From: Mycobacterium sp. Aquia_213
Lineage (GTDB): Bacteria; Actinomycetota; Actinomycetes; Mycobacteriales; Mycobacteriaceae
Direction of reading: 5' to 3'
Assembly: GCF_026625985.1 (NCBI RefSeq)
Contig: NZ_CP113116.1
Location: 4,712,001 to 4,776,000, forward strand
DNA: 64,000 nucleotides
In this document: piece by piece, positions 17,014-24,943 of the stretch
How the letters are laid out: each line of letters opens with the position of its first letter
Position numbering within the stretch: position 1 is the stretch's first letter
The notes under the pieces: generated by a model
What the model was told of the DNA's origin: nothing
What the model saw: the letters and a program-made list of their open reading frames with translations, nothing else
Database searches by the model: none
Position numbers and translations under genes: made by a program

Positions 17014-18194
17014 GTCGCCGTCCGCTCTACGCGAACGACGGCGATGTCATCGGTGAGCCCGCCGCGCGGCTGAGCGAGTTGCTCGGCACCGTCGATCAAC
17101 GCGTCGACGAACGCCGGACCCGGCAGACCGCCGTGGGTACGCGCCAGTGCAAGCAAGCCGTCCTCCCCCAGTCGCTCGTTGCCGGTCCCGCAGTATCCCT
17201 CGAAAAGCCCATCGGTGAGCAGCAGCAGCCCCTGCCCCACCGGCAATTCCAGCTCATGCTGCGGCCAGTCGTCGCCGCTGAGGCCCAGCGCCGGGCCGCC
17301 CGGCGGCTCCACCCATTCCACCCTTCCGGCGCCTTGGCGCAACATGCCCGGATGGCCGGCCCGGATCGAGGTGATGAGCGGGGTGTCGGGTGCGATCTCG
17401 AGGGACAAGACCGTCGCGAAGATCCCACTGCCGGTTCGTTCGGCGTGCAGAATCCGCTCGAGCTGGCGCATCAGTTCGGCGGCGCGCACGCCGGCGAACG
17501 TGAGCGCGCGCCACGCGATGCGCAGCGCCGCGCCCAGCGCCGCCTCGTGGGGCCCGTGCCCGGCGACGTCGCCGATCAGGACGTGCACCACCCGGTCCGC
17601 CGTCTGCACGACGTCATAGAAGTCACCGCACAGCAACGCGTCCGCGCGGCTCGGCCGGTACCGGGCCACGATCTGGACACCCGGATTGTCCAGCAGTAAC
17701 GGGGACGGCAGCAGGCCGCGTTCCAGCAGGGCGTTCTCCCGGGCCCGAAGCTGACTGGCCTGCAGATCCGCGGCGATGAGCTCGACCCGCTTGCGCTCGA
17801 TCGCGTACAGCAGCGCGCGGCGCAGCATGTCGGGTTCGACCCGGCCCTTGACCAGATAGTCCTGCGCCCCGGCCGCGACGGCGGAGGCGCCGAAGTACTC
17901 GTCATTCAGCCCGGTCAGCACCACGATCGGCACCGTCGCGTCGCGCGCGGCGATGCGGTTCAGCGCCTCGATGCCGCTGGCGTCGGGCAGGTGCAGGTCC
18001 AGCAGCACACAGTCGGGCCGGGCTGCGGCCAGCTCGCGCTCGGCGTGGGCCATCGACTGTGCCCACGTCACCTTGATGTCGTCGACCGCGCCGGTGATCA
18101 GGTCTTCGACGAGCACCGCGTCGGCCCGGTCGTCTTCGACCAAGAGCAACGACAAGGTCTGCCAGTTCGCGGCCGGGGTGACTGGGCTAAGCAT
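17010..18194 (-). CDS. Response regulator with PP2C (SpoIIE/RsbU-type) phosphatase output
   Basis: The 394-residue protein has an N-terminal receiver (about 14-135; LLVEDDRADA, phospho-Asp in CVLLDLHLPD, Lys in DYLVKG) and a C-terminal PP2C-type serine phosphatase (about 170-390). Metal-binding motifs of the phosphatase are intact: CGDFYDVV, IGDVAGHGPHEA, LLLTDGLFEG and GLTDDIAVVRV. Proteins of this kind dephosphorylate STAS anti-sigma antagonists in partner-switching systems. It is the first gene of the operon and overlaps the kinase by four bases, so kinase phosphorylation of its receiver probably controls the phosphatase. A STAS protein and RsbW-SigF lie about 13 kb away. A purine-rich AAGGGGGG precedes the ATG. 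Confidence 0.92.
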   Translation of the reverse strand: MLSPVTPAANWQTLSLLLVEDDRADAVLVEDLITGAVDDIKVTWAQSMAHAERELAAARPDCVLLDLHLPDASGIEALNRIAARDATVPIVVLTGLNDEYFGASAVAAGAQDYLVKGRVEPDMLRRALLYAIERKRVELIAADLQASQLRARENALLERGLLPSPLLLDNPGVQIVARYRPSRADALLCGDFYDVVQTADRVVHVLIGDVAGHGPHEAALGAALRIAWRALTFAGVRAAELMRQLERILHAERTGSGIFATVLSLEIAPDTPLITSIRAGHPGMLRQGAGRVEWVEPPGGPALGLSGDDWPQHELELPVGQGLLLLTDGLFEGYCGTGNERLGEDGLLALARTHGGLPGPAFVDALIDGAEQLAQPRGGLTDDIAVVRVERTAT

Positions 18195-18226
18195 TTCGCC
18201 CCCCTTGCCGCAGTCGTCGCATGCTC

Positions 18227-18292
18227 ATTTGGCGCTACGCGTGGCCGCTACCCTCCGAACGGCCGACGCTGAGCTTGGTCGTAGCGCCAAAT
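18227..18292. repeat. 13-base perfect inverted repeat upstream of the phosphorelay operon
   Basis: Arms ATTTGGCGCTACG (18227-18239) and CGTAGCGCCAAAT (18280-18292) enclose 40 bases. The enclosed DNA holds a further GGCCG/CGGCC pair, so a nested hairpin is possible. The element ends 33 bases before the phosphatase start and 47 bases from the fadE25 stop. It could be an operator, a terminator for fadE25 or a mobile-element remnant. Confidence 0.6.
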
Positions 18293-18338
18293 CTTATTGG
18301 GTGAGCTGCATTTCTGACCATCGGGTCCCGGAAAACGA

Positions 18339-19508
18339 TCAACGCAGCAGCGCCCGCGACATCACCACGCGCTGAATCTGATTGGTGCCTTCGTAGATCT
18401 GGGTGATCTTGGCATCGCGCATCATCCGCTCGACGGGGAAGTCGATGGTGTAACCGGCGCCGCCGAACAGCTGCACGGCGTCGGTGGTGACCTCCATCGC
18501 GACATCGGAGGCGAAGCATTTCGAGGCCGCCGAGATGAAACCCAGATTCGACTCGCCACGTTCGGCCCGCGCGGCGGCGCTGTAGACCATCAACCGAGCG
18601 GCCTCGACCTTCATCGCCATATCGGCCAACATGAACTGCACGGCCTGGAAGCTGCTGATCGACTCGCCGAACTGCTTGCGGTCCTTGGTATATGCGATGG
18701 CGGCGTCCACCGCGCCCTGCGCGATGCCGACGGCCTGGGCGCCGATCGTCGGACGGGTGTGATCCAGGGTGGCCAGCGCCGTCTTGAAGCCGGTGCCGGG
18801 CTCGCCGATGATCCGGTCGCCCGGGATGCGGCAGTTCTCGAAGTAGAGCTCGGTGGTCGGTGAGCCCTTGATGCCGAGTTTCTTCTCTTTGGGACCGACG
18901 GTGAATCCCTCGTCGTCCTTGTGCACGATGAACGACGAGATGCCGTTGGCGCCCTTGTCGGGATCGGTCACCGCCATCACGGTGTACCAGGTTGACTTGC
19001 CGCCGTTGGTGATCCAGCACTTGGCGCCGTTGAGAATCCAGTCGTCCCCGTCGGCCTTGGCGCGGGTGCGCATCGCGGCCGCGTCACTGCCGGCTTCACG
19101 CTCACTCAGGGCGTAGGACGCCATCGCGCTGCCATCGGCGATCGACGGCAATACCTGTTTCTTCAGTTCGTCGGAGCCGCGCAGGATCAGGCCCATGGTG
19201 CCGAGCTTGTTCACCGCCGGGATCAGCGAAGCCGACGTGTCGACCCGGGCAACCTCTTCGATGACGATGCAGGCCGCGACGGAGTCCGCGCCCTGGCCGC
19301 CGTACTCCTCGGGCACGTGCACGGCGTTGAAACCCGACGCGTTCAGCGCGTCCAGCGCCTCCTGCGGGAACCGCGCATTCTCATCCACATCGGCGGCGTG
19401 CGGAGCGATTTCCTTTTCCGCCAGCGCCCGAATCGCGGCCCTTAACTCCTGGTGTTCCTCGGGCAATTGGAACAAATCGAAGTCGGGGTGTCCGGCCCAT
19501 CCAGCCAT
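18339..19508 (-). CDS. fadE25: Acyl-CoA dehydrogenase FadE25
   Basis: This 389-residue flavoenzyme is an acyl-CoA dehydrogenase of beta-oxidation type. FAD-binding segments YALSEREAGSDAAAM and WITNGG are present, and the catalytic glutamate is in the C-terminal block QIYEGTNQIQRVVMSRALL. Length and position agree with Rv3274c. It lies 23 bases downstream of purE on the same strand and may be read from the purK-purE transcript. The true acyl-chain preference cannot be deduced. Confidence 0.94.
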   Translation of the reverse strand: MAGWAGHPDFDLFQLPEEHQELRAAIRALAEKEIAPHAADVDENARFPQEALDALNASGFNAVHVPEEYGGQGADSVAACIVIEEVARVDTSASLIPAVNKLGTMGLILRGSDELKKQVLPSIADGSAMASYALSEREAGSDAAAMRTRAKADGDDWILNGAKCWITNGGKSTWYTVMAVTDPDKGANGISSFIVHKDDEGFTVGPKEKKLGIKGSPTTELYFENCRIPGDRIIGEPGTGFKTALATLDHTRPTIGAQAVGIAQGAVDAAIAYTKDRKQFGESISSFQAVQFMLADMAMKVEAARLMVYSAAARAERGESNLGFISAASKCFASDVAMEVTTDAVQLFGGAGYTIDFPVERMMRDAKITQIYEGTNQIQRVVMSRALLR

Positions 19509-19531
19509 CTTGAAATCTCCTAGCCCTCTTG

Positions 19532-20047
19532 CTACTCGCCGGTAACTTTACCCTGGAGCTGCTGCAGGGCCGCATCCTTGGCCCGCACGCTTTCTGCCAG
19601 CTGCTCCTGGAACGCGACGATCCGGGCCCGCAGCGCCGGGTCGGAGGAACCGAGTATCCGCACGGCCAGCAGGCCGGCATTGCGGGCGCCGCCGATCGAG
19701 ACCGTGGCCACCGGCACACCGGCGGGCATCTGCACGATCGACAGCAGCGAGTCCATCCCGTCCAGCCTGGCCAGCGGCACCGGCACCCCGATCACCGGCA
19801 GCGGCGTCGCGGACGCGACCATGCCCGGCAGATGAGCGGCGCCCCCGGCGCCGGCGATGATCACCTCGATGCCCCGGTCGGCCGCGCCGCGGGCGTAGTC
19901 GAACATCACGCCCGGGGTGCGATGCGCCGAGACCACCCGGACCTCGGCCGGGATATCGAACTCGGCCAGCGCCGCGGCGGCATCGGCCATCACCGACCAG
20001 TCGCTGTCGCTGCCCATGATCACCCCCACGCGGGGAGTTTCATCCAT
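19532..20047 (-). CDS. purE: N5-carboxyaminoimidazole ribonucleotide mutase
   Basis: The 171-residue class I PurE converts N5-CAIR to CAIR in purine synthesis. The signature GVIMGSDSDWSVM is at residues 8-20, followed by VVSAHRTPG and the IIAGAGGAAHLPGMVA loop. The ATG at 20047 overlaps the purK stop by eight bases; an upstream in-frame start would extend into purK and is less likely because the family begins directly before the GVIMGSDSD strand. PurK makes its substrate, so the overlap fits a coupled pair. Confidence 0.94.
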   Translation of the reverse strand: MDETPRVGVIMGSDSDWSVMADAAAALAEFDIPAEVRVVSAHRTPGVMFDYARGAADRGIEVIIAGAGGAAHLPGMVASATPLPVIGVPVPLARLDGMDSLLSIVQMPAGVPVATVSIGGARNAGLLAVRILGSSDPALRARIVAFQEQLAESVRAKDAALQQLQGKVTGE

Positions 20048-21254
20048 GTGGATCCCATCCGTCCGCCCACTGCCCATGTGACAACCAGTGTGCCGCCAGC
20101 TCGGCGCGTTCACGCAGCTTCGGCAAGTCCGCGACGTCCCCGCCCAGGAAATTGACGTGCCCGACCTTGCGGCCCGGGCGCTCGTCCTTCCCGTACAGGT
20201 GCACCCGGGCGTCGGGCATCCGCGCGTACAGGTGGTGCAACCGCTCGTCGACGGCCATCTGCGGCGGCCCTGAACCCGCTGGGGCGCCCAGCACGTTGGC
20301 CATCACGGTCACCGGCGCGATGGCATCGGTGTCGCCGAGCGGGTAGTCGAGCACCGCCCGCAGATGCTGTTCGAACTGGCTGGTGCGCGACCCGTCCATC
20401 GTCCAGTGCCCGGAGTTATGCGGCCGCATCGCGAGCTCGTTGACCAGCAGAGCGCCCTCGCGGGTCTCGAACAGCTCGACCGCGAGCACTCCGACCACGC
20501 CGAGTTCGTCGGCCAGCCGCAGCGCCAGCTGCTGGGCGGCCGCGGCCACACCCTGGGGCAGGTCCGGCGCGGGGGCGACCACCTGCACGCAGATGCCGTC
20601 GGATTGCACCGTCTCCACCACCGGCCACGCCGCGCCCTGGCCGAACGGCGAGCGGGCCACCAGCGCCGACAGTTCGCGGCGGAGGTTCACCTGCTCCTCG
20701 GCCATCACCGGCACCCCATCGGCCAGGAAGGTGGCCGCGATTTCGCGGGCGTGCAAAGGGTCGCGGGCCATCCGCACCCCGCGCCCGTCGTAACCTCCAC
20801 GGACCGCTTTCACGACCACGGGGCCGCCCATGCGTGCGGCAAAGGCGTCCAGCTCATCCAGGTTCTCGATACCGGCATACCGCGGCACCGCGGCACCGAG
20901 GGCTTCCAGCCGGCGGCGCATCACGAGCTTGTCCTGAGCGTGCACCAAAGCGTGCGGCGGCGGTGCCACATTGACGCCCTCGGCGACCAGCTTCTCCAGC
21001 AGCTCGGTCGGGACGTGTTCGTGGTCGAAGGTCAGCACGTCGGCGCCGGCCGCAACCCGGCGCAGGTCTTCGAGATCGGTGTGCGAGCCGATCACCACAT
21101 CGGGGGTGACCTGCGCGGCAGGCTCGTCGGCGGCGAGGGCCAGCACCCGCAGGCTCTGCCCCAGCGCGATCGCGGCCTGGTGCGTCATCCGGGCAAGTTG
21201 ACCGCCGCCGACCATGGCGACCAACGGAGTGCGTGTACTCGGCACGGCCATCAT
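20040..21254 (-). CDS. purK: N5-carboxyaminoimidazole ribonucleotide synthetase
   Basis: The ATP-grasp enzyme (404 residues from the ATG at 21254) uses AIR, bicarbonate and ATP to make N5-CAIR for PurE. MVGGGQLARMTHQAA is the N-terminal motif; VVKAVRGGYDGRGV, VAVELFE and NELAMRPHNSGHWT are ATP-grasp and substrate loops. Two adjacent ATG codons (21254, 21251) and a GTG at 21269 are possible starts; the doubled ATG fits the form remembered from M. tuberculosis. The gene is divergent from the GtrA-family gene, with 110 bases between. Confidence 0.94.
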   Translation of the reverse strand: MMAVPSTRTPLVAMVGGGQLARMTHQAAIALGQSLRVLALAADEPAAQVTPDVVIGSHTDLEDLRRVAAGADVLTFDHEHVPTELLEKLVAEGVNVAPPPHALVHAQDKLVMRRRLEALGAAVPRYAGIENLDELDAFAARMGGPVVVKAVRGGYDGRGVRMARDPLHAREIAATFLADGVPVMAEEQVNLRRELSALVARSPFGQGAAWPVVETVQSDGICVQVVAPAPDLPQGVAAAAQQLALRLADELGVVGVLAVELFETREGALLVNELAMRPHNSGHWTMDGSRTSQFEQHLRAVLDYPLGDTDAIAPVTVMANVLGAPAGSGPPQMAVDERLHHLYARMPDARVHLYGKDERPGRKVGHVNFLGGDVADLPKLRERAELAAHWLSHGQWADGWDPHG

Positions 21255-21364
21255 GGTGTCACGGCACACATACCCGTGACGAAAGGCGTGTTGACCGGCT
21301 GTGACGCGAAATCGTTAGGTACCATTTTGCGCCATTTTCGAGTCCATCCGTACACTCACCTGTT

Positions 21365-22024
21365 GTGTCCTTCGCCGATGCCACAATCGCGCGCCTGCCA
21401 GCGGCCTTTCAGCCCTATGCACAGCGCCATCATGAATTCATCAAATTTGCCATCGTCGGGGGCACCACCTTCATCATCGACTCGGCAATTTTTTACACCC
21501 TCAAGCTGACGATTCTGGACACCAAGCCGGTGACGGCCAAGGTGATCGCGGGCATTGTCGCGGTCATCGCGTCCTACGTGCTGAACCGGGAGTGGAGCTT
21601 CCGCAACCGGGGCGGCCGCGAGCGCCATCACGAGGCGCTGCTGTTCTTCGCGTTCAGCGGCGTGGGCGTGCTGCTGAGCATGGCGCCGCTGTGGGTTTCC
21701 AGCTACGTGCTGCAGCTGCGGGAGCCGACGGTGTCGCTGACGGTGGAAAACATCGCCGACTTCATCTCGGCCTACATCATCGGCAACCTGCTGCAGATGG
21801 CATTTCGCTTCTGGGCGTTTCGGCGCTGGGTATTCCCCGACCAGTTCGCCCGCGACCCCGACAAGGCACTGGAATCCGCGCTCACCGCGGGCGGGATCGC
21901 CGAGGTATTCGAGGACGAGGTCGAATCCGGCAACGTCACCCTGCTGCGCGCCTGGCGCAACCGGGCGAGCCGGAACACTCAGCTCGGCGACTCCTCGGAA
22001 CCCAGGGTGTCGAAAACTTCGTGA
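21365..22024 (+). CDS. GtrA-family membrane protein
   Basis: The 219-residue protein has four predicted membrane helices between about residues 25 and 150, starting with EFIKFAIVGGTTFIIDSAIF, the conserved first helix of GtrA proteins; YVLNREWSFRNRG is the family's loop motif. GtrA proteins are thought to move polyprenyl-phosphate sugars across the membrane in wall polysaccharide glycosylation. The start is GTG at 21365. A soluble acidic C-terminal tail follows. The 3' end overlaps the convergent PH-domain gene by 46 bases. It corresponds to Rv3277 by position; the sugar carried is unknown. Confidence 0.88.
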   Translation: MSFADATIARLPAAFQPYAQRHHEFIKFAIVGGTTFIIDSAIFYTLKLTILDTKPVTAKVIAGIVAVIASYVLNREWSFRNRGGRERHHEALLFFAFSGVGVLLSMAPLWVSSYVLQLREPTVSLTVENIADFISAYIIGNLLQMAFRFWAFRRWVFPDQFARDPDKALESALTAGGIAEVFEDEVESGNVTLLRAWRNRASRNTQLGDSSEPRVSKTS

Positions 22025-22497
22025 TACAGCAGCGCGTGTACCTCGCGCAGCCGCGGAATGTTGTAGAACTCCAACGGATCTTGTGACGCCGACTCGATAA
22101 TCAGTGTCCCGGTGCGAAACGGACGCTCCCAAATCTTGTCCCGGAATTCCACGCTATTAATCCGCGCCAACGGGATATCGATACCACTGCGGGTCAGCAA
22201 TCCGTGCCGATACATCACGCGTCGATTGGTGACGACGAAATGTGTGGTGAGCCAACTCAAGAACGGCCACAGCGTCAGCCAGCCGACGATCACCAACCAG
22301 ATCCCCCAGATGACGCCGTGGACGATGTTCTTGGCCATCTGCTCCCAGTGCGTGGAGTTGACGTAGCCGGAACCGAACGCCGCCAATCCGGTCACCAGGA
22401 TGAAAATGACGACGGGCCAGATCAATCGCTTCCAGTGCGGATGGCGATGGATGACGACCTGTTCGCCGGCGGCCAGGGCGTTATCGGGATAGCTCAT
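21979..22497 (-). CDS. Membrane protein with bacterial PH-like (YdbS/DUF304) domain
   Basis: The 172-residue protein has two membrane helices (about residues 25-45 and 60-85) followed by a PH-like domain with FVVTNRRVMYRHGLLTRSGIDIPLARINSVEF, the typical bPH2 pattern, and TLIIESASQDPLEFYNIP. Function is unknown; some such proteins influence membrane or wall stress. By position it matches Rv3278c. It is nine bases after birA on the same strand, so it probably belongs to a birA transcript. Its end overlaps the GtrA gene by 46 bases on the opposite strand. Confidence 0.88.
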   Translation of the reverse strand: MSYPDNALAAGEQVVIHRHPHWKRLIWPVVIFILVTGLAAFGSGYVNSTHWEQMAKNIVHGVIWGIWLVIVGWLTLWPFLSWLTTHFVVTNRRVMYRHGLLTRSGIDIPLARINSVEFRDKIWERPFRTGTLIIESASQDPLEFYNIPRLREVHALLYHEVFDTLGSEESPS

Positions 22498-22506
22498 GTG
22501 GTGACA

Positions 22507-23322
22507 TTAGCCCCGCAAATGTACGACGTCACCGGCAGAAACGACGACGGTCTCGTTACCGGTCTCCAAACACAGCCGGCCGTGATCGTCGATACCGCTG
22601 GCGGTGCCGACGATTTCCTTGCCGCCGGGCAGCTGCGCGCGCACCCGGGTTCCGATGGTCAGGCTGCGCGCCCGGTAGTCGGCGGCTAACTGCCAGTCGG
22701 CCCCGCGCGCGGCCTGCCACGCGACGATTCGCCCCCCGAGCTCGCGCAACACGGTGCGAACCAGCTGGTCGCGGTCCAGCGCGGCCACGCCCAGGTCGAA
22801 CAGCGAGGTCGCCCCCGGCCCGTCGACCTCCTCTGGCGCCTGAGTCACGTTGAGCCCCAAGCCAATTACCACGACCGGCCGCGCGACCTCGGCCAGGATT
22901 CCGGCCAGCTTGCCACCACCGGCCAGCACATCGTTGGGCCACTTGAGGCCCAGTTCCACCCCGGTCGGTTGCAGTAGCGGGGCCACGGCGTCGACCACCG
23001 CCACACCGGTGGCCAGCGGCAGCCAGCCCCACCCGGTGACCGGGACGTCGACGACGCTCACCGCGACCGACATCGTGATCTGTGCCCGCGGCGAAGCCGT
23101 CCAGCCGCGGCCGTGCCGCCCGCGACCGGCGGTCTGATGTTCGGCGATCAGCACCGCCCCGGCGATGTCGGTGCCGGCCGCCGCGCGGGCCAGCAGATCG
23201 GCATTCGTGGAACCGGTCTGCTCGACGACTTCGAGTCGCCGCCAACCCAATCCGGTCCCGACGAGCTCGGCGCGCAGGGCGGCCGCATCCAATGGCGTTC
23301 GGAGCTGATCTCGGTCTGTCAC
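22507..23322 (-). CDS. birA: Biotin-protein ligase BirA
   Basis: The 271-residue enzyme (GTG start at 23322) activates biotin as biotinyl-AMP and attaches it to carboxylase carrier domains such as that of AccA3 encoded about 6 kb away. The biotin-binding loop is AEHQTAGRGRHGRGW, the substrate motif is GLKWPNDVLAGGGKLAGIL, and the family entry QTGSTNADLLARA is present. No N-terminal helix-turn-helix exists, so it is a monofunctional ligase without repressor activity. A longer upstream frame is open but lies within the flavoprotein gene and is not supported. Length matches Rv3279c. Confidence 0.94.
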   Translation of the reverse strand: MTDRDQLRTPLDAAALRAELVGTGLGWRRLEVVEQTGSTNADLLARAAAGTDIAGAVLIAEHQTAGRGRHGRGWTASPRAQITMSVAVSVVDVPVTGWGWLPLATGVAVVDAVAPLLQPTGVELGLKWPNDVLAGGGKLAGILAEVARPVVVIGLGLNVTQAPEEVDGPGATSLFDLGVAALDRDQLVRTVLRELGGRIVAWQAARGADWQLAADYRARSLTIGTRVRAQLPGGKEIVGTASGIDDHGRLCLETGNETVVVSAGDVVHLRG

Positions 23323-23347
23323 TGGACCCAGCCTAGAGGGCCGGCGC

Positions 23348-24904
23348 TCAGCGGCGCCGGTCTCGCATGTCCAGCGCGGCCAAGTGGCTGAACAGCATGC
23401 TGGTCCCGATCGGGTTGCCCCCGCCCGGATACGCCAGCCCGCTGGGCGCGGCCATCGTGTTACCCGCCGCGTACAGACCGGGGATGGGGTTGCCGGAGGT
23501 GTCGAGCACCCGCGCCGCGGCGTCGGTGCGCAGGCCGCCCTTGGTGCCCAGATCGGAAATGCCGAACGCCGCGGCGTGGTACGGCGGTGAGTCGACGGGC
23601 ACCAGCGGCGACGCGCCCGCCGAGAAGGCGCGATCGAAAGCTTCGTCACCCCGGCCGAAGTCCTCGTCGACACCGGAGGCGGCAAAACCGTTGAACCGGG
23701 CCACCGTTGCGACCAGCGCGTCACCGGGCACCCCGATCTTGGCGGCCAGCTCCTCGAGCGTGTCGGCGGTGTGCCACAGCCCGGCATCGACGTACTTCTG
23801 CGTCTCGACGATGGACACGTTGGCGGCCTTGACCGGCGGCACCTCGCCTTCCTTGTCGTCGTAGATCATCCAGTACGGCAACGACATTGAGCCGTCCTGC
23901 AGCTGCGCGATGATCTCGCGCCCGGCCCGGTCGTAGGCCCGGGACTCGTTGACGAACCGGCTGCCGTGCTGGTTGACGAAGATGCCGCCGGTGAACCACA
24001 ACGCGAACGCCGAGCGACCGTCGGGATGGGTCATGCCCGGTGACCACCAGGCCTGATCCAGCAGGTCGGTGTCCGCGCCCGCGGCGATGCCGGCCCGCAG
24101 CGCCAGACCGCGACTTCCCGGGCCTCCCATGGTGTCTCGCGCCACGCCCGGCACGCCGTATTCGCGGCGCAACTCCTCGTTGGCCTCGAACCCGCCGGCG
24201 GCCAGCAGCACACCCAATCGGGTGCGGATCGCCCGGCGCTCGCCGGCCGTCTCGACGATCGCTCCGGTTACCTCGCCGTCGGACACCACCAGCTCGACCA
24301 ACGCGGTGTCGCGTCGCAACGATGCGGTCGGGTACTGCTCGATCGCCTTGAGGAAACGCGCGATCAGCGCGCGGCCGCCGAGGTAGTAGTCGGACGGGGT
24401 CTCGGCACCGAGCCGGTCGGTGTCCAGTGGCCCGCGGATCGCGTCGCGCAATTCCGGCGCGGCGGCCACCTTCCAGGGCTTCGCGGCGATGTGGCGCTGA
24501 CCGTCCAGGCGCGCCTTCGGCGCCTTGCCGTAGTAGTCGGGCCACGGCAACGGCACGAACTTCAGGATCGGGTCGAGCTCCAGGTACTCGATCAGCGGCG
24601 CGCCGCCGCGAACGAACGTCTCCTGGAGTTCGCGGGGCGTGCGCTCGCCGACCACGGCCCGGTAGTAGGTGAGCGCGTCCTCGATGGAGTCGTCGTCCAT
24701 GCCGGCGCGGATGAGCACGGGATTGCACGGGAACCACACGCCGCCCCCGCCGGAGTACGCCGTCGTCCCGCCGAATTTGTCAGTCGCCTCGACCAGCAGC
24801 ACGTCGAGGCCCTCACGCGCCGACGTGTACGCACCCGTGACACCGCCGCCGCCGGAGCCCGCGACCAGCACGTCGTGCTCTTCACTCCATTCCACCGTGC
24901 CCAT
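23348..24904 (-). CDS. FAD-dependent oxidoreductase, 3-ketosteroid delta1-dehydrogenase-like
   Basis: The 518-residue flavoprotein has the N-terminal dinucleotide motif VAGSGGGGVTGAYTSAREG and the C-terminal FAD segment LYAAGNTMAAPSGLAYPGGG followed by NPIGTSMLFSHLAA, both typical of the KstD/fumarate reductase-like family. KstD enzymes introduce a double bond in ring A of steroids; whether the substrate here is a steroid is uncertain because many mycobacterial paralogues have other substrates. It lies 25 bases upstream of birA on the same strand and starts 39 bases from the divergent accD5. I recall no such gene between birA and accD5 in M. tuberculosis. Confidence 0.85.
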   Translation of the reverse strand: MGTVEWSEEHDVLVAGSGGGGVTGAYTSAREGLDVLLVEATDKFGGTTAYSGGGGVWFPCNPVLIRAGMDDDSIEDALTYYRAVVGERTPRELQETFVRGGAPLIEYLELDPILKFVPLPWPDYYGKAPKARLDGQRHIAAKPWKVAAAPELRDAIRGPLDTDRLGAETPSDYYLGGRALIARFLKAIEQYPTASLRRDTALVELVVSDGEVTGAIVETAGERRAIRTRLGVLLAAGGFEANEELRREYGVPGVARDTMGGPGSRGLALRAGIAAGADTDLLDQAWWSPGMTHPDGRSAFALWFTGGIFVNQHGSRFVNESRAYDRAGREIIAQLQDGSMSLPYWMIYDDKEGEVPPVKAANVSIVETQKYVDAGLWHTADTLEELAAKIGVPGDALVATVARFNGFAASGVDEDFGRGDEAFDRAFSAGASPLVPVDSPPYHAAAFGISDLGTKGGLRTDAAARVLDTSGNPIPGLYAAGNTMAAPSGLAYPGGGNPIGTSMLFSHLAALDMRDRRR

Positions 24905-24943
24905 AGTCAGCGCAGCCTATCTGCGCCCGTAACATCGACTCCC

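Noticed and set aside
23323..23787. An N-terminally extended BirA that might hold a DNA-binding domain
   Set aside because: The extension is a shadow of the flavoprotein gene and shows no helix-turn-helix.
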